A stretch of DNA of 64,000 nt from Vibrio sp. RE88 (GCF_013113835.1 NZ_VTYQ01000002.1:434001-498000); one strand, 5' to 3'; counted from the first letter of the stretch, positions 26,454 to 34,208 are shown. Translations and numbers: made by a program. Notes: generated from the letters alone by a model not told the origin.

Positions 26454-27023
26454 ATGAAAAAAATCGCAATAGTTGGCTTATCAGTGGTGCTTTCAGCGTG
26501 TGTGTCGAGTGATTACGTAACTGACGTATCCTCTGAAAGCTATCGTGAGGATTACAAAACAGCGGCAGTAGAAAAGCCGATTGTTTCAGAGCAAGGCGTT
26601 ACCAACGGCGTCACGGAAGAAGCGGTTAAGACTGTAAGGCCGATGGCTGAGAAGCAAATGACTAACATGCAACCTCAGAAGAAGGCTAAGCCAGCAGTCG
26701 CGATTATCCCTCCAACAGCAAAACAAAAAGCGATGAACCCACGTTATGGTTTCACGATTCAGGTTGTTGCGGTTGGCAGCCAAACCAAAGTGGATCAGTT
26801 TGCACGTAAACTACCACGTGATGGCGAACCAGTGTGGGAAAACTATAAAGTCGTCAACGGCACAAAGTGGTACACAGTCCTTTACGGTGACTACGCTACT
26901 CGCGCTGATGCGAAGAAAGCCATTTCTAAACTGCCTGGTGAACTGCAGGATATGAAACCTTTCGTTAAGAGTATTGATACGATTAAGAACTCCGAGTTCC
27001 CAACACTAAATAAACTTAACTAA
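26454..27023 (+). CDS. SPOR-domain lipoprotein
   Basis: A 189-aa lipoprotein with lipobox VVLSAC (C16), a disordered linker rich in K, E and P, and a C-terminal SPOR domain starting at about residue 98 (RYGFTIQVVAVGSQTKV) with GTKWYTVLYGDYATRADAKKA. SPOR domains bind peptidoglycan stripped of stem peptides at the division site, so a role in septal wall remodelling is likely. Only one SPOR domain is present and there is no lytic transglycosylase domain, so it is not RlpA. The next gene, ddl, also serves the cell wall, but a strong terminator separates them. Confidence 0.87.
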   Translation: MKKIAIVGLSVVLSACVSSDYVTDVSSESYREDYKTAAVEKPIVSEQGVTNGVTEEAVKTVRPMAEKQMTNMQPQKKAKPAVAIIPPTAKQKAMNPRYGFTIQVVAVGSQTKVDQFARKLPRDGEPVWENYKVVNGTKWYTVLYGDYATRADAKKAISKLPGELQDMKPFVKSIDTIKNSEFPTLNKLN

Positions 27024-27030
27024 TTTCATA

Positions 27031-27054
27031 AAAAGGGGCATCAGCCCCTTTTTT
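27031..27054 (+). terminator. Rho-independent terminator
   Basis: Arms AAAAGGGGC and GCCCCTTTT around a short loop, ending in T, eight bases after the SPOR lipoprotein gene. Confidence 0.9.
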
Positions 27055-27181
27055 AATGCGTATTAATCAATCAAACAAACTGTCAGAACGGTCATAATTC
27101 GGTTAAATCAATGAATCCTTGCCGAGTTTTTATTATGATTAACTCTACTAATCCCTCTGTTATTTCACGGAAAGATCCTTA

Positions 27182-28171
27182 ATGGCGAATACAACAATTT
27201 TACTACTTTGTGGCGGCGGTTCGGCTGAGCATGAAGTGTCGCTCGTTTCAGCAGATTTCGTACAATCCCAACTTGAGCTAACACCTGACTTTGAGGTGAT
27301 TCGAGTAGAAATGAAACCTGAAGGTTGGTATCAAGGAGAGCAGCTGGTTTATCTCGATACAAATGCTGGAACCTTGAACTCTGAAGTAAACGCAACAAAA
27401 TTGGATTTTGTTGTGCCATGTATTCATGGCTTTCCGGGGGAAACAGGTGATATCCAATCGATGCTTGAACTTACTGGCATTCCTTATTTAGGTTGTGGTC
27501 CTGAAGCAAGTACGAATAGCTTTAACAAAATTACGTCGAAACTCTGGTACGACGCACTTTCCATTCCAAATACGCCTTATATCTTTTTGTCTGAGAACAA
27601 TAAGCAGGCATATGATCAAAGCTTAGCGGCGTTCGAGCAGTGGGAAAGTGTATTTGTTAAAGCGGCTAGACAAGGTTCTTCCGTTGGCTGCTATAAAGTG
27701 ACAGAGAAAGATCAGCTGCAAAAAGCAATCAATGATGCGTTTGGATACTCGGATCAAGTCTTAGTCGAAAAAGCAGTAAAGCCTCGCGAGTTAGAAGTGG
27801 CGGCGTATGAATACAAAGGTCAATTGCATGTAACTCCACCGGGAGAAATTAAAGCGCCGGAAGACACGTTCTATTCATACGAAGAGAAATACAGTGCAGA
27901 TAGTCATTCAACAACAGATGTTGAAGCGACAGATCTGACTGACGATCAACGGCTCATTATCCAACAGGCTTCTGAAAAAGTGTTCAAACAAATGAGGCTG
28001 CGTCACTTGTCTCGAATTGATTTCTTTTTAACTCCAGAAGGAAATGTGTACTTGAATGAAGTGAACACTTTCCCAGGAATGACACCAATTTCGATGTTCC
28101 CGAAAATGGTTGAACATAGTGGGCTAAAGTTCTCTGAATTTCTTGCTGATTGCGTCAAGAGTTCACTTTAG
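27182..28171 (+). CDS. ddl: D-alanine--D-alanine ligase
   Basis: A 329-aa cytoplasmic ATP-grasp enzyme that joins two D-alanines for peptidoglycan precursors. Family motifs are intact: LLCGGGSAEHEVSLVSA at the N-terminus, the FVKAARQGSSVGCYKV nucleotide loop, EKAVKPRELEVA, and the C-terminal RIDFFLTPEGNVYLNEVNTFPGMTPISMFP with the catalytic and Mg-binding residues. The ATG at 27182 has GGAAAG upstream. It is outside any division/cell-wall cluster, as in V. cholerae chromosome 2. Its stop overlaps the stop of the convergent recombinase gene by four bases. Confidence 0.96.
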   Translation: MANTTILLLCGGGSAEHEVSLVSADFVQSQLELTPDFEVIRVEMKPEGWYQGEQLVYLDTNAGTLNSEVNATKLDFVVPCIHGFPGETGDIQSMLELTGIPYLGCGPEASTNSFNKITSKLWYDALSIPNTPYIFLSENNKQAYDQSLAAFEQWESVFVKAARQGSSVGCYKVTEKDQLQKAINDAFGYSDQVLVEKAVKPRELEVAAYEYKGQLHVTPPGEIKAPEDTFYSYEEKYSADSHSTTDVEATDLTDDQRLIIQQASEKVFKQMRLRHLSRIDFFLTPEGNVYLNEVNTFPGMTPISMFPKMVEHSGLKFSEFLADCVKSSL

Positions 28172-29124
28172 TCCCACGGCTTAAAGCGTTTAAAGACCAT
28201 CATTTCAGCTTCTGCGATGACCTTATTTCCCAAATACTGATAAGGCATCGCAGGGCTAAGCCATCGACCATAATGCTGAATATCAATGGTTTTCACTCCC
28301 TTACGAGACAACTCTTTTACTGCGCCAACTCTTAGCGATTGACCAGAAAACTTAACGTTTAGTTTTAGTTTGTCGCTCGCAGCACGCAAAATTCTATAAA
28401 TGGAAGAATCATTCAATGGCTCAACACCAATATTCCCATGCTTATCTATCGCACTGAATAAGTAAGGATTTTGAGTGGGGAGTTTGCTTAGCCATCGCAA
28501 TAAATACTTTTGGCCATGCTGGGAAAGCGGGTAGCTAGAGGTGCCAATGTGGATTATAAAACCATCATTATTTTTCTCAATGTCAGCTGGTGACATCTTT
28601 TTAAGCTCGCTACGTTTTAGCATACATTCGAACATAAGATGATAAATAGCTAGATCCCGAACCACTTTTAGAGAGGGATTATTATCGAGTTTTTCGGTCA
28701 ACGCTTCGAGATGCTTACGTTCAAATGGGACAGTGGGATGCGCGTCACCAGACTTTTCGATTCTTAATGCAGCTAGAGATTGTTGGACGGAAGAGTGGGC
28801 TGTAGGGTCACTCATTCCTAACACTCTGTGCACAAGTGATATGGTTACAGTGTAACGTCTTAAGGTGGAATATTTTCTCTGCCTTGACTCCCTTTCTAGA
28901 AACAAGCGAACAGCAGCAGTAGAAGCGGGCAGAGCAGTAACGGATTTCTTCTGGCAGTACTCTAAGAAAAGATTCCAGTCTTTTGTTAATGCTAACAAAG
29001 AGTTATTTGAGTACTGACCGTCTGTCAGCGAATTCACCGTGTCTATGCTCACACATTGAGTAAACTGTTGAATGAATCGATTTCTTGTATCTAAATCTGT
29101 GATTGCTCTAATGTTTTTTTTCAT
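28168..29124 (-). CDS. Cre-like tyrosine recombinase with altered catalytic residues
   Basis: A 318-aa tyrosine recombinase resembling phage P1 Cre rather than XerC/D. The N-terminal core-binding helices (SLLALTKDWNLFLEYCQKK) and catalytic segments (FIIHIG, SGQSLRVGAVKELSRKG, YGRW, PYQYLGN) line up with Cre. By that alignment R171, R265, W288 and nucleophile Y297 are kept. The active-site histidine (Cre H289) is Q262, and the beta-hairpin lysine (Cre K201) is replaced by serine near S196/S197. It may be catalytically weak, use other residues, or act as a DNA-binding protein. It is a stand-alone gene of normal length, convergent with ddl. Inverted repeats at 30047-30136 are possible targets. 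Confidence 0.82.
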   Translation of the reverse strand: MKKNIRAITDLDTRNRFIQQFTQCVSIDTVNSLTDGQYSNNSLLALTKDWNLFLEYCQKKSVTALPASTAAVRLFLERESRQRKYSTLRRYTVTISLVHRVLGMSDPTAHSSVQQSLAALRIEKSGDAHPTVPFERKHLEALTEKLDNNPSLKVVRDLAIYHLMFECMLKRSELKKMSPADIEKNNDGFIIHIGTSSYPLSQHGQKYLLRWLSKLPTQNPYLFSAIDKHGNIGVEPLNDSSIYRILRAASDKLKLNVKFSGQSLRVGAVKELSRKGVKTIDIQHYGRWLSPAMPYQYLGNKVIAEAEMMVFKRFKPWD

Positions 29125-29190
29125 TGAAGCGCACTATAACGATATTATCCTTATTCAATATACTTGATTAAGGGCGATATACAATTATTA

Positions 29191-29210
29191 TTAAATTAAC
29201 TGATTAATAG
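29191..29210. repeat. 20-bp direct repeat, copy 1
   Basis: Matches 18 of 20 bases with 29941-29960. The pair is exactly 750 bases apart and brackets the DUF3319 and yciH genes. The repeat is AT-rich, so chance similarity is possible. This copy lies 67 bases from the start of the recombinase gene. Confidence 0.45.
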
Positions 29211-29223
29211 AATAAAAAATACT

Positions 29224-29595
29224 ATGGCTGCTGCGACATATCGAGGGTTCACCCTCAAAACTGCTGGAAGTTCTACCGACGTATGGCAAGTTCAGATTAA
29301 AAATCACGTTTTGTCTGGAAGTATGCCTGCAGTAAAAAAGAGCATTGATTGGTTTTGTGATACTGCCACTATTATAGACCCGAAAGAGTTTGGTTCTTTG
29401 GGCAATAAAAAGCAGGCAGAAGGCGCTCCATCTCAAGAAAACTTTCATGGCTACACCATTAAAAATGATACCGGCGAAGTTAACACTTGGTATTGTTTCT
29501 TCAATGGCAAGTTAATTAAAGGAGGAAAGCTTGCCATACAGAAGCATATAGAGGCATACTTGCTGGCCAAGCAAAAAGCCGAACAGAAGAAGTAG
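29224..29595 (+). CDS. DUF3319-like protein with an internal duplication
   Basis: A 123-aa lysine-rich soluble protein I take to be DUF3319, found mainly in vibrios. It consists of two related units of about 40 residues: YRGFTLKTAG...VWQVQI...AVKKSIDWF and FHGYTIKNDT...TWYCFF...AIQKHIEAYL. The pattern [YF]xG[FY]T[LI]K, a central W, then a K/Q-rich helix is kept in both halves. The tail is KQKAEQKK. This suggests a small two-domain nucleic-acid or protein-binding module; no function is known to me. The yciH gene follows after six bases, so the two form an operon. Confidence 0.68.
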   Translation: MAAATYRGFTLKTAGSSTDVWQVQIKNHVLSGSMPAVKKSIDWFCDTATIIDPKEFGSLGNKKQAEGAPSQENFHGYTIKNDTGEVNTWYCFFNGKLIKGGKLAIQKHIEAYLLAKQKAEQKK

Positions 29596-29601
29596 TTATC
29601 C

Positions 29602-29913
29602 ATGAGTCTCGTTTATTCCACAGAAGTTGGCCGTATTAAACCTGAAGAAGAAAAAGCCCAAAGACCTAAAGGTGATGGGATCGTGCGTATCCAACGCCAA
29701 ACTAAAGGAAGAAAAGGCAAAGGTGTTTGTATCGTTTCTGGGTTAGATCTTGATGATGCGCCACTGAAATTACTTGCCGCTGAGCTAAAAAAGGTTTGTG
29801 GATGTGGTGGCTCAGTGAAAGATGGCAATATAGAAATACAAGGCGACGCTCGAGATAAAATTAAAGCGCACCTCGAAAAGAAAGGACTTACCGTTAAATT
29901 AGCCGGAGGTTGA
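29602..29913 (+). CDS. yciH: YciH/SUI1 family translation initiation factor
   Basis: A 103-aa bacterial SUI1 (eIF1-like) protein. Signature segments are VRIQRQTKGRKGKGVCIVSGL and LAAELKKVCGCGGSVKDGNIEIQGD. E. coli YciH acts at the 30S subunit and is linked to initiation fidelity and stress-time translational control. Length and motifs are normal. It is six bases downstream of the DUF3319 gene, so they are co-transcribed; a shared link to translation is possible but inferred. Confidence 0.93.
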   Translation: MSLVYSTEVGRIKPEEEKAQRPKGDGIVRIQRQTKGRKGKGVCIVSGLDLDDAPLKLLAAELKKVCGCGGSVKDGNIEIQGDARDKIKAHLEKKGLTVKLAGG

Positions 29914-29940
29914 TCTAATAACAGTTAGGATAATCTTTGA

Positions 29941-29960
29941 TTAAACTAACTGATTATTAG
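29941..29960. repeat. 20-bp direct repeat, copy 2
   Basis: 18 of 20 bases identical to 29191-29210, in the same orientation, 28 bases after the yciH stop. Confidence 0.45.
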
Positions 29961-30046
29961 GTATTTTATGGTAAATCTAATTATGTTGAATTTGAGAAAT
30001 ACCAGATAAAAGAAGAGAGCGCTCAATCAGGCGCTTTCTATTTGGC

Positions 30047-30136
30047 GTGTTATATTTAACATAACACACATAATGCGTACTAATAACTTAGGCATTATGT
30101 ACGTTATAGAGCTAGATATTTGGCTTCATCGCCAAA
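30047..30136. repeat. Cluster of three inverted repeats
   Basis: Three dyads lie in 90 bases. The first has 7-base arms GTGTTAT (30047-30053) and ATAACAC (30061-30067). The second has 8-base arms CATAATGC (30069-30076) and GCATTATG (30092-30099), extended by ATAAC (30061-30065) and GTTAT (30103-30107). The third has TTTGGC and GCCAAA around ttcatc, ending at 30136. The ATAAC/GTTAT ends recall the outer bases of lox-type sites, and a Cre-like gene lies about 1 kb away. Alternatives are attC-like structure or simple transcriptional hairpins. Confidence 0.45.
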
Positions 30137-30244
30137 AAATCTCACCTATTCAGTAGCTATGATTTATTGTCTAAAACTAGTATGAAGCAATGCACTTATG
30201 AGAGAATGCGTTCTGGTTTTTAAGTTGTATCTAATGGTTCCTCT

Positions 30245-30781
30245 GTGAAAAAGCTCCTCACTATATTCGTTACGCTTCTTTTTGTTGGCTGTAGCAACAC
30301 TCCTCAACCAAAACCAAATTTCATTGAGAATGTTGAGTATGAGCATGTGATTGGTGAGCCAAACGCTGAAGGAAAAAAGATAAGCTTTACCTATACGCGT
30401 AAAGATGAAGTCGATAGAAAAATTGTACTGAACGTTGATGCTGAGCCAATAGAAATGAGGTTTCGCCTTTGCGAGCATAACGGTGAATATGAAAACCTCA
30501 GTCAAAGCGTTATTAATGAGATCAATCAACAGACAGTTGATTGCAACTCTTGGTTCAAACTAGTTCCATTGGAAAATGGAAAGTACTCAATTTCTTATGA
30601 GCTGAACTTGTTATTGGGTTTTCAAGTGGAGAGCGTTAATAGCCACTTTATTTACGTGCCGATAAGAAAGAAACTTGCTCAATACCGCGCTATCTATAAT
30701 CCCAGCTCTGTTATGAGCCCTTTAAAGCGATACGAAAATGAAGCTATCGTAGAATCTACAACGGTCGAAATGAAGTTATAG
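30245..30781 (+). CDS. Predicted lipoprotein of unknown function
   Basis: A 178-aa lipoprotein starting with GTG at 30245: MKKLLTIFVTLLFVGC gives a textbook lipobox at C16. The mature part has alternating charged and hydrophobic beta-strand-like segments and two further cysteines (in FRLCEHN and VDCNSWF) that may form a disulfide. I do not recognise the family. The ribosome site is weak. It is flanked by the inverted-repeat cluster and a convergent GNAT gene, and its codon use is AT-rich, so it may be accessory. Confidence 0.7.
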   Translation: MKKLLTIFVTLLFVGCSNTPQPKPNFIENVEYEHVIGEPNAEGKKISFTYTRKDEVDRKIVLNVDAEPIEMRFRLCEHNGEYENLSQSVINEINQQTVDCNSWFKLVPLENGKYSISYELNLLLGFQVESVNSHFIYVPIRKKLAQYRAIYNPSSVMSPLKRYENEAIVESTTVEMKL

Positions 30782-30815
30782 ATTCTGGGATCATTGGAGA
30801 TCTTATTTGATCTGG

Positions 30816-31289
30816 TTAATTTGGCTCAAGAGTGAGTTCCATTGGAATGTCGACCATGCCGCCACGGCTTCTTACACCATTAATACGTTTGAAGCCAAAG
30901 CTTAGATAAACATGTTCGGCATTAACTGCGGAGTTAACGGTAAAAGATGTAACTTCGACTCTTGTTTTTACATCTGACATAGCGGTTTCCCATAGTTTTC
31001 GTGATAGCCCCTGCCCTTGGTGAGCATCAGAGACAAACAAATGGTAGAGATGTGTTTCTTCACGCATGCCAATCACTCCGACAATCGTCCCATCACTTTT
31101 TTCAGCGATGTGATATCGATAACCGCTTTCTTGGTATTCACGGATCTTCTCTGGTGCCATCGAATCCAACAGTACAACTCGAACTGACTCTTCGCATGTT
31201 GGGCAAACATATTTGTCCGTAAGTGGCGTAATAAGCTCACTAATTGATTTAGAGTATTCCACTCCCGCTTTCTTAATGTAGATAGCCAA
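30816..31289 (-). CDS. GNAT family N-acetyltransferase
   Basis: A 157-aa GNAT acetyltransferase. The acetyl-CoA loop is HQGQGLSRKLWETAM after the beta-4 strand LYHLFVSD, and the C-terminal strand region reads NSAVNAEHVYLSFGFKRINGVRSRGG. The CPTCEESV motif near residue 30 is unusual and might bind metal. The substrate is unknown. A perfect TGTGACATTGTCACA palindrome lies 96 bases upstream of its start codon. Confidence 0.85.
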   Translation of the reverse strand: MAIYIKKAGVEYSKSISELITPLTDKYVCPTCEESVRVVLLDSMAPEKIREYQESGYRYHIAEKSDGTIVGVIGMREETHLYHLFVSDAHQGQGLSRKLWETAMSDVKTRVEVTSFTVNSAVNAEHVYLSFGFKRINGVRSRGGMVDIPMELTLEPN

Positions 31290-31384
31290 AACTTTACCTT
31301 CGAAATTTGAAATCTAATCGGAACCATCAAATCAACAATTGAAAGAGATTACAACTCTCCATTAAACATATCTGAGCAACAATA

Positions 31385-31399
31385 TGTGACATTGTCACA
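31385..31399. promoter_or_regulatory. Second perfect copy of TGTGACATTGTCACA
   Basis: Identical to the palindrome at 14976-14990. It lies 96 bases upstream of the GNAT gene start on the minus strand; the first copy lies at a similar distance (82 bases) from its gene. Confidence 0.5.
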
Positions 31400-31798
31400 A
31401 CACTAGATATTGAATGTCCCTTGGTTGATTAAGGCAACCTAAAAGCTTACTAGCTACGAACACTGTTACTTTCAGAGTACAAATGGTAGCTCTGCAATGC
31501 TTGATCGTTAACTTTCACATATCTAATTCACTATTCACTCCCTTGTGACAGTATCACCAAACAAAATAATATCTGGCGTCATAGTGAGCGCTTACAGACA
31601 CACTGCAACGTCCTGTAATATAATTACATTCAGCTTTTAAGGCTTTATTTGGCAAGGATATAACTCTGTCATAAGTGGTTGTATATCAAGGGTAATGTTT
31701 GATTTTCTACTCTTTTGTTTTGTTTGTGGCTGGCTTGCGTTCTTATTTTTTATTGAGAATTAAGTGGTGCGTTTAGGCGAAATATTTGCTTCAGACAT

Positions 31799-31826
31799 AA
31801 AAAAAGAGAGCAGTCTCCTGCTCTCT
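31799..31826 (-). terminator. Terminator of yoaH / vxr operon end
   Basis: Arms AGAGAGCA and TGCTCTCT with a run of A on the plus strand (T-run on minus), 20 bases beyond the yoaH stop. Confidence 0.88.
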
Positions 31827-31845
31827 TATTCTCGATTCATTTTCA

Positions 31846-31995
31846 TTAGTCGTTCTGGGAGGTTTTCTTCCTGATTTCCTCTGCGACGATTTTAATGGCT
31901 TCCGCGGTGCTTATTCCCTGCGCCATCAGTTCTTGGATTTTTTCGACGGCTTTCTGTTGTTCCTCATGAGAAAGAGGCGGAAAATCATCTAGCAT
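31846..31995 (-). CDS. yoaH: YoaH/UPF0181 family small protein (VxrE position)
   Basis: A 49-aa protein on the minus strand that is easy to miss. It begins [18 protein letters not shown] and continues [20 protein letters not shown], clearly the UPF0181 (YoaH) family, whose E. coli member has nearly the same core. It is acidic, helical and of unknown function. It sits after vxrD; I recall the V. cholerae operon as vxrABCDE ending at VCA0569, so this is probably VxrE. The ribosome site TAGGAG lies inside the 3' arm of a terminator hairpin at 32002-32025 and the T-run abuts the start codon, implying control by readthrough or stem opening. Confidence 0.88.
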   Translation of the reverse strand: MLDDFPPLSHEEQQKAVEKIQELMAQGISTAEAIKIVAEEIRKKTSQND

Positions 31996-32001
31996 AAAAA
32001 A

Positions 32002-32025
32002 GGCTCCTAACAAAAACTAGGAGCC
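32002..32025 (-). terminator. Terminator/attenuator overlapping the yoaH ribosome site
   Basis: Perfect 8-base arms GGCTCCTA (32002-32009) and TAGGAGCC (32018-32025) around an 8-base A-rich loop. On the minus strand the stem is followed by TTTTTT and then the yoaH ATG. The AGGAG used by yoaH is in the distal arm, so the folded stem both ends vxrD transcription and hides the yoaH ribosome site. Confidence 0.85.
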
Positions 32026-32061
32026 GACTATATTACGATTCAATGCGTATCGCCAGAGCTT

Positions 32062-33276
32062 CTAGTAACTTCCCAAGAAGTTTATATAAGCGCCCATTGA
32101 ATTCTCGTTGGTATAACTTGCGCCAATATCCATCTGGAAAAGGTTTAACGGTGATAAGCCAATACCTGCAGTGATGGTGTCGTCTAGATTGTCATAGGCG
32201 AGATTACGTCGCCACCCTGCCCTTAACTTAAGTTGACGCATAATATCGATTTCGCCACCGACTCTGACATATTGAGTGTTGTCATTGAAGTTCGTGTAGC
32301 GTTCGTCTTCATTGATATCGTAATCGACACTTAATGTCGCGTAGTCGGCGACTAAGCCGACACCAACGGTATACTGAGGTCTCATCTGGTAAGCATATGA
32401 GTTAGTAATAGTTCTTCTCTCAGTATAACCAGCATTAGATGCAGCTTGAGATGTTACCGTGGTAGATAATGTCTGGGTTTCAATATCTCTACTAACTAGA
32501 TTCATTGCGGCTACTCCAACTCTAAATGGCCCTCTGAACCATAATAAGCCCGCATCCATGTTAAACATGGTTTCACCTGTACCATTATCACGGACATCCT
32601 TAATGTCGTAATTGTTTAGGTTTGCACTGTAGACATAGGTGTAGATACGCTGAATTTTGGGTGAAACGCCAAAAGAGATATGTTGGCCGAGGAACGTTTG
32701 ATACTTAGCCAGAGAAATCCCGACTTCTGCCACACCAATAGCAACGGCGTTGACAGCACTTAGCTCAGCATTTACTACAGTGTTTAGATCCGAATCTGGC
32801 GTACTTGCACCATCGTAAATATCCGGTTGAGCAAAAGACTCAGCGTAAGCTTTGCCGAAAAAGTTAGCAGCAATAAAACTGTTTGGAATTGCGAATGCTA
32901 CTGCACCACCAATTTCAAGCTTGGCTACATCTCCCTTTAGTGCATCTAATGAAGACTGGAGCTCACTCACATTAACACTATTAATATCTTTTAGAGCACT
33001 ATCGATAATGCCAGACACTTTGTCTAAGTCATCAACCATATTATGCTCATCATTGTAAGCTAGGCCAAACGAAGGGGTGATCATCCCTACATCGTCATTG
33101 CGTCGATAAATCGCTGTAATTGCCGGGTTGTAAAAAGGCGCTGTTAAGAAGTTTGCAGAAACAACCCCAACTCCACCCATTGCGTCGCCTCGTGCTTCAA
33201 CTGCATAGGTGGCTGCGTATGAGCTTGTGGAAGCCAACGCAATAGACAACGATAAGATTTTTATTGAATTTTTCAT
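32062..33276 (-). CDS. vxrD: VxrD: TraF_2-type outer-membrane barrel protein
   Basis: A 404-aa protein with a signal peptide (ending SYA-AT) and the pattern of an outer-membrane beta barrel related to FadL, of the family labelled conjugal transfer TraF_2. Landmarks are EARGDAMGGVGVVSANFLTAPFYNPA near the N-terminus and amphipathic strands to the C-terminal tyrosine. No conjugation genes are present, so the family label is misleading. It is the fourth gene of the vxr operon, 59 bases after vxrC, and probably belongs to envelope sensing by VxrAB. The name rests on gene order recalled from V. cholerae. Confidence 0.78.
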   Translation of the reverse strand: MKNSIKILSLSIALASTSSYAATYAVEARGDAMGGVGVVSANFLTAPFYNPAITAIYRRNDDVGMITPSFGLAYNDEHNMVDDLDKVSGIIDSALKDINSVNVSELQSSLDALKGDVAKLEIGGAVAFAIPNSFIAANFFGKAYAESFAQPDIYDGASTPDSDLNTVVNAELSAVNAVAIGVAEVGISLAKYQTFLGQHISFGVSPKIQRIYTYVYSANLNNYDIKDVRDNGTGETMFNMDAGLLWFRGPFRVGVAAMNLVSRDIETQTLSTTVTSQAASNAGYTERRTITNSYAYQMRPQYTVGVGLVADYATLSVDYDINEDERYTNFNDNTQYVRVGGEIDIMRQLKLRAGWRRNLAYDNLDDTITAGIGLSPLNLFQMDIGASYTNENSMGAYINFLGSY

Positions 33277-33335
33277 ATCGATATAAACTTTCTGATCCCT
33301 TGTGTTTATATCGCCCTATTGTGTCCTAACTTTAA

Positions 33336-34208
33336 TTATTCCTCTATAGAAACGTCGTATGTTTTACTAATTATTTGGGACTGTTCAACAATTATAGGAC
33401 CTTGCCATCTTTGGTGAGTCATCGAAACCGCTAAAACGTATCGACCAGGATCGACAGGATTAGGCTCTAATGCCGTCGGATAATCGGATTCGTAGGTTGC
33501 TCCCCACACTTTGTTATATTGGCCATCTACATAGTCATAAAGTGCCGTGTCCAGTTTAGGTAGCGGGCAATGAGAGTTTAACAATGCGTTGCGTTCAACT
33601 CTCCATTGGTCTTTAGACTGCCAACGTATGGAGACTTTGGCTTTCGGCTCTCCGAAAACTAGCCAAGAACTCCAAGATGTTTGGTCTTTCGCCGTTACAT
33701 CTAGTCGGTATAAACCCATTGGAATCTTGCTATTGAGGTTGTAGCGTTTGACGTATGATTTTACTTCGTCTTCATTTTCCGCAAGTGCGACAAATGAATT
33801 GTCTGTCGAAATACTTTTTTGTACCCAACGGGTTAGGGAAATATCAGCAACATCTTTTCGGGAGGCAACTTCGATAAGTGCTCGATAGGAATCTCGACCA
33901 GGGCTTTGTGTTTCTATAGCACGCACAGTCACTCCCTTGATCCAATCAGGAAGTGGTTTTGAATCTAGGCCCTTGCCGCAATCAACTTGCAGAGATTGCT
34001 GAAAGAGTTCGTTTAAATGAGGTGAGATCGCCCTATTCTTTTCCTGCTGCCAAACTTCTACCAACGACGAAAACATCGCCGGTAAATCATCATTGAGCAG
34101 GTACCTGTGGGCTTGTGTAAGAGGTGAATTACTCTCAAACCAAGGAATGTTAGCGGATGTAGCAGGCGTGCTGAGTAGCACGCCTATTAGTAAAGCTTTG
34201 ATTTTCAT
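33336..34208 (-). CDS. vxrC: VxrC: DUF2861 periplasmic protein
   Basis: A 290-aa exported protein (signal peptide ending ATS-AN) of the DUF2861 family, which I know mainly from vibrios. It has two cysteines (VDCGKG and NSHCPLP) that may pair. Its ATG overlaps the vxrB stop codon by one base, so translation is coupled to the regulator. The family has no enzymatic motif; from context it may modulate VxrA in the periplasm, but this is inference. Confidence 0.8.
   Translation of the reverse strand: MKIKALLIGVLLSTPATSANIPWFESNSPLTQAHRYLLNDDLPAMFSSLVEVWQQEKNRAISPHLNELFQQSLQVDCGKGLDSKPLPDWIKGVTVRAIETQSPGRDSYRALIEVASRKDVADISLTRWVQKSISTDNSFVALAENEDEVKSYVKRYNLNSKIPMGLYRLDVTAKDQTSWSSWLVFGEPKAKVSIRWQSKDQWRVERNALLNSHCPLPKLDTALYDYVDGQYNKVWGATYESDYPTALEPNPVDPGRYVLAVSMTHQRWQGPIIVEQSQIISKTYDVSIEE

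Larger units (their letters stand above)
29914..30244. other. Gene-free stretch rich in inverted repeats
   Basis: No coding frame longer than 13 codons with a plausible start is visible. It holds direct-repeat copy 2, a weak hairpin after yciH (AGCGC/GCGCT near 30018-30035) and the dyads listed at 30047-30136. The promoter of the lipoprotein gene at 30245 must lie in the last 100 bases. Confidence 0.6.
31290..31845. other. Long intergenic region with a palindromic operator-like site
   Basis: This region of about 550 bases has no convincing gene. It contains the perfect palindrome at 31385-31399, a degenerate copy at 31544-31558 (TGTGACAGTATCACC), and the yoaH terminator at its right end. A 22-codon frame from ATG 31695 to TAA 31761-31763 encodes a hydrophobic peptide, but its purine-rich AAGGG is only two bases from the ATG, so I do not call it. 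Confidence 0.5.

Noticed and set aside
31695..31763. 22-codon hydrophobic ORF
   Set aside because: The T-rich sequence makes F/L runs by chance, and the AAGGG is only two bases from the ATG, too close for a normal ribosome site.
32062..33276. Conjugation gene (TraF)
   Set aside because: The TraF_2 family name suggests it, but no transfer genes are present and the protein is a barrel in the vxr operon.
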